DNA of 6,618 nucleotides from an uncultured Collinsella sp. (lineage in GTDB: Bacteria; Actinomycetota; Coriobacteriia; Coriobacteriales; Coriobacteriaceae): NCBI GenBank assembly GCA_958429225.1, contig CAUAJB010000081.1, forward strand, positions 1 through 6,618, read 5' to 3'. Shown one piece after another: positions 3,925-6,618 of this stretch (positions within the stretch are counted from its first letter, which is position 1; each line of letters begins with the position of its first letter). A program made the position numbers and the translations under genes. The notes beneath the pieces are model-generated. The model searched no databases. It had not been told where the DNA came from and worked only from the letters and a program-made list of their open reading frames with translations.

Positions 3925-6561
3925 CTAGTCCTCGAGCAGGTCCTCGATAAAGCCCACGCGGTAGTTCTTGAAGATGACCTCGCCGCCGTCTTGCGTGGCA
4001 TCCAGGTCGACGTCGCCCATGATGCCAAAGTCGTGGTCGCCATCCTCGTCGGCAAAAATCTGGTGCACATGCCATACGTGCGCGGTCTTCTCGTCGGACT
4101 CATCGATGGAAAACATCGCGGCGCTGCGGGCATCTCCATCGGTGAGGATTTCCTCGTGCTGCTCATGGTAGGCATCGAGTGCCTTTTGCCAGCGGATCTC
4201 GCCCATGCCCCAGCCGTCGTCGAGCTCGCCTAGGTCGCGAACGTGCTCGCGGGCGGCAAGGGTCACGCGACGGAAGAGCGCGTTGCGCACCAACAGCGTG
4301 CAGCCGCGACGGTCCGCCACGACCTCGTCGATGCCCTGCGGCGGCGCAGCATCGAGGGCTGCCGGGTTGCCGGCGTTCTCCCACTCGTCCACCAGGCTCG
4401 AGTCCACCGAGCGCACCACAAAGCCCAGCCACGAGATAATGTCGCGCAGGCGCTCGTCGCGCTTCTCGATGGGCACGGTACGGTCGAGTGAACGGTAGGC
4501 CTCTGCCAGGTAGCGCAGTAAAATGCCCTCGGAGCGGGCGATGCCGAGCTTTTGAATGTAACCCTTAAAATCGCTCGCGCTTTCCAGCATATCGCGCAGG
4601 ACACTCTTGGGAGAGAGCTGGTAGTCGTTTGCCCAGGGCACTTCCTGGCAGTACTTGTCAAAGGCGGCGTCGAGCAAATCCTCGAGCGGCTTTTCGTACG
4701 TGACGTCCTGAATGCGCTCCAGACGCTCCTCATAGTCGACGCCGTCGGCCTTCATCTCGGCCATAGCACGATCACGTGCTGCGCGCTCCTGTGCGCGCAG
4801 CACCTGTTTGGGATCCTCGAGCGTTGCCTCGACCATCGAGATCAGATCCATGGTATAGGTCTCACTCTCGGGGTCGAGCAGCTCCAGCGCGGCAAGCAAA
4901 AACGGCGAGAGCGGCTGGTCGAGCGCAAAGTCCTCGGGCAGATCGACCGTCAGTGCATAGTCGATGTCTGGTGCGGCGTCAGTCGGGGCGTCGGGCGCGG
5001 TCGGCACCTCGGTGCGAACGACGACGCCGGAATCGATGAGCGTGGCGAAGATTTCGTCGGCGCGAACCTCGAGCTTGGCCTTTTCCTCGGGGGTCTGCAA
5101 GCTCGTCTCGATGAGGTCGTGCACGCGGGCGCGAGCGTCGCCGCCCTGTTCGACCACGCTAATCACCATGGAGTGTGTGATGCGCAGGCGTGGCTTGAGC
5201 GTTTCGGGCTGCGTCTCGATCAGGCGCTCAAAGGTCTGCTTGTTCCAGGTGACAAAGCCCTCGGGGGCCTTTTTCTTTTTAATCTTACGGAGCTTTTTGG
5301 GGTCGTCGCCCGCTTTGGCCATAAGCTTGGCATTCTCGATCTCGTGCTCGGGTGCCTCGGCAATCACCATGCCCTCGGTATCAAAGCCCGAGCGGCCGGC
5401 GCGACCGGCAATCTGGTGGAACTCGCGGGCGCGCAGACGACGCATCTTGTAGCCATCGAACTTGGTGAGCGCGGTGAGCACCACGGTGTGGATGGGTACG
5501 TTGATGCCGACGCCGAGCGTATCGGTGCCGCAGATGACGGGCAGCAGACCCTGCTGCGCCAAGCGCTCGACCAGCAGGCGATAGCGCGGCAGCATGCCAG
5601 CATGGTGCACGCCGACGCCGCAGCCGAGCAGGCGCTTGAGAATCTTGCCAAAGGCCGTCGAGAAGCTCGTGCCTTTGGCAGCTTCCTTAATGGCCTCGCG
5701 CTGCTCCTTACTAGCGATGCCAAAGTTGGCGAGCGACTGTGCCGTCGCAAGGGCGGCATCCTGGCTAAAGTGCACGATATAGAGCGGGGCCTCGCCGCGG
5801 CGCATGGCGAGCTCGACCGTGCCCTCGAGGGAGGTCGTCACATAGTCGTAGCTCAGCGGCACGGGGCGTGGGGCATCGACGACCAAGTCACAGGTAGCGC
5901 CGGTGTGCTTCTCGAGCGAGGCGGCGATGGCGGTGACATCGCCGAGCGTGGCGCTCATGAGCATAAACTGCGTGTGGGGCAGGGTGAGCAGCGGTACCTG
6001 CCAGGCCCAGCCGCGGTCGGGGTCCGCATAGAAGTGGAACTCGTCCATGGCAACGCAGCCCACGTCGCACTTCTCGCCCTCGCGGAGCGCCTGGTTGGCC
6101 AGGATCTCGGCCGTGCAGCAGATGATGGGCGCATCGGCGTTGATGGAGGCGTCGCCGGTGATCATGCCGACGTTCTCCTTGCCAAAGAGCTCGACGAAGT
6201 CAAAGAACTTCTCGCTGACCAGGGCCTTGATGGGGGCGGTGTAGTAGGAGCGGCGGTCCGTGCAGACGCTCATGAAAGCAAGGCCCAGGGCAACCATGGA
6301 CTTGCCGGAGCCGGTGGGCGTGCCCAGGATGAGGTTGTCTCCGGCCGCGAGGTCCAGGAGGGCCTCCTCCTGGTGGGGCCACAGCTCTATGCCGCGAGAC
6401 TCGACCCAGCCCAGAAAGAGCTCGAGGGCCTCGTCGGCGGGGATGTTGGGGTAGGTGGACTCGTCGGGCCAGGGGATGAGCCGCCCGAGCGAGCCGTGGC
6501 CGTTGGGGCCTTCGTCGACGGCGTTGGCGTCGAGCGCGGCCTCGGTGGTGCTGTCTGACAT
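3925..6561 (-). CDS. SKI2-like DEAD/DEAH-box helicase with C-terminal DUF3516 domain
   Basis: This 878-residue protein is a complete superfamily 2 ATP-dependent helicase of the SKI2-like group. Motifs in order are Walker A GTPTGSGKS (80-88), TAPIKALVSEKF (108-119), ITGD (134-137), DEFH box (173-176), SAT (203-205), VHHAGMLP (318-325), GTDTLGVGINVP (345-356) and QIAGRAGRSG (383-392). A strongly basic patch (PKKLRKIKKKK, 421-431) follows the second RecA fold and could contact nucleic acid. The rest, about 440-878, matches the actinobacterial DUF3516 extension. These proteins are thought to be RNA helicases by analogy to Ski2/Mtr4; the target RNA and partners are unknown. The ATG at 6561 is preceded by AGAAAGG (6571-6577, minus strand) with a nine-base spacer. 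The first 30 residues are polar and probably flexible. No key motif residue is missing. A family match to HelY-type helicases is also possible but less likely given the C-terminus. Confidence 0.
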   Translation of the reverse strand: MSDSTTEAALDANAVDEGPNGHGSLGRLIPWPDESTYPNIPADEALELFLGWVESRGIELWPHQEEALLDLAAGDNLILGTPTGSGKSMVALGLAFMSVCTDRRSYYTAPIKALVSEKFFDFVELFGKENVGMITGDASINADAPIICCTAEILANQALREGEKCDVGCVAMDEFHFYADPDRGWAWQVPLLTLPHTQFMLMSATLGDVTAIAASLEKHTGATCDLVVDAPRPVPLSYDYVTTSLEGTVELAMRRGEAPLYIVHFSQDAALATAQSLANFGIASKEQREAIKEAAKGTSFSTAFGKILKRLLGCGVGVHHAGMLPRYRLLVERLAQQGLLPVICGTDTLGVGINVPIHTVVLTALTKFDGYKMRRLRAREFHQIAGRAGRSGFDTEGMVIAEAPEHEIENAKLMAKAGDDPKKLRKIKKKKAPEGFVTWNKQTFERLIETQPETLKPRLRITHSMVISVVEQGGDARARVHDLIETSLQTPEEKAKLEVRADEIFATLIDSGVVVRTEVPTAPDAPTDAAPDIDYALTVDLPEDFALDQPLSPFLLAALELLDPESETYTMDLISMVEATLEDPKQVLRAQERAARDRAMAEMKADGVDYEERLERIQDVTYEKPLEDLLDAAFDKYCQEVPWANDYQLSPKSVLRDMLESASDFKGYIQKLGIARSEGILLRYLAEAYRSLDRTVPIEKRDERLRDIISWLGFVVRSVDSSLVDEWENAGNPAALDAAPPQGIDEVVADRRGCTLLVRNALFRRVTLAAREHVRDLGELDDGWGMGEIRWQKALDAYHEQHEEILTDGDARSAAMFSIDESDEKTAHVWHVHQIFADEDGDHDFGIMGDVDLDATQDGGEVIFKNYRVGFIEDLLED

Positions 6562-6594
6562 GCGGTGGGGCCTTTCTGCGAAGTTGACCCTCTC

Positions 6595-6600
6595 ATTATG
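6595..6600 (-). promoter_or_regulatory. Possible -10 element for the helicase gene
   Basis: On the minus strand this reads CATAAT, five of six matches to the -10 consensus, 33 bases before the start codon. The matching -35 position would fall at or beyond the window edge (around 6618 and past it), so the promoter cannot be fully judged. Confidence 0.
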
Positions 6601-6618
6601 GCGTCCGCCGGTCGCTTG

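Noticed and set aside
4552..6558. Plus-strand 668-codon open frame opposite the helicase
   Set aside because: It is an antisense shadow of a GC-rich coding region; the minus-strand protein has every helicase motif, whereas this translation has no recognisable domain.

Overview
The window looks like chromosomal DNA from a moderately GC-rich, gut-type actinobacterium, most likely of the Coriobacteriia (Collinsella-like). That placement is an inference. It rests on an SKI2-like helicase with the actinobacterial DUF3516 C-terminus, on base composition, and on strong GGAGG-type ribosome binding sites. No rRNA, tRNA, CRISPR array or transposase gene was seen.

Layout. Positions 1-393 hold the 3' end of an ALDH3-type aldehyde dehydrogenase. 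Positions 394-815 carry no conventional gene but are highly structured. First comes a perfect 15-bp inverted repeat whose loop is an exact match to the LexA/DinR SOS box consensus (410-423). Next is a 27-codon single-pass hydrophobic peptide (497-580), whose leader pairs with sequence beyond its stop codon through 13-bp and 9-bp perfect helices. A roughly 140-nt leader follows. Two short genes come next: a stand-alone HIRAN-domain protein (816-1142) and a 59-residue protein with an acidic first half and a basic second half (1161-1340). A small metallophosphoesterase (1407-1952) ends at nested hairpins: a 22-bp REP-like palindrome sharing one arm with a strong intrinsic terminator. A DUF2130 coiled-coil/nuclease-like protein (2093-3850) then converges on the 878-residue helicase (3925-6561, minus strand), with a bidirectional terminator between them.

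How the parts may work together. Most genes look like separate or two-gene transcription units. The HIRAN and 59-aa genes are probably co-transcribed. The most interesting segment is about 395-684. It has the layout of an SOS-controlled type I toxin locus: LexA operator, tiny membrane peptide, Shine-Dalgarno in a hairpin, and an mRNA whose 5' and 3' parts pair. The same unit is bounded by 13-bp inverted repeats flanked by a CTAT direct repeat, so it could also be, or have spread as, a miniature mobile element. The HIRAN gene downstream belongs to a DNA-damage-associated domain family, but any functional link to the SOS-like locus is speculative.

[Form note: the original answer gave no confidence values for features; the schema requires them, so each is set to 0 as a placeholder, not an estimate.]
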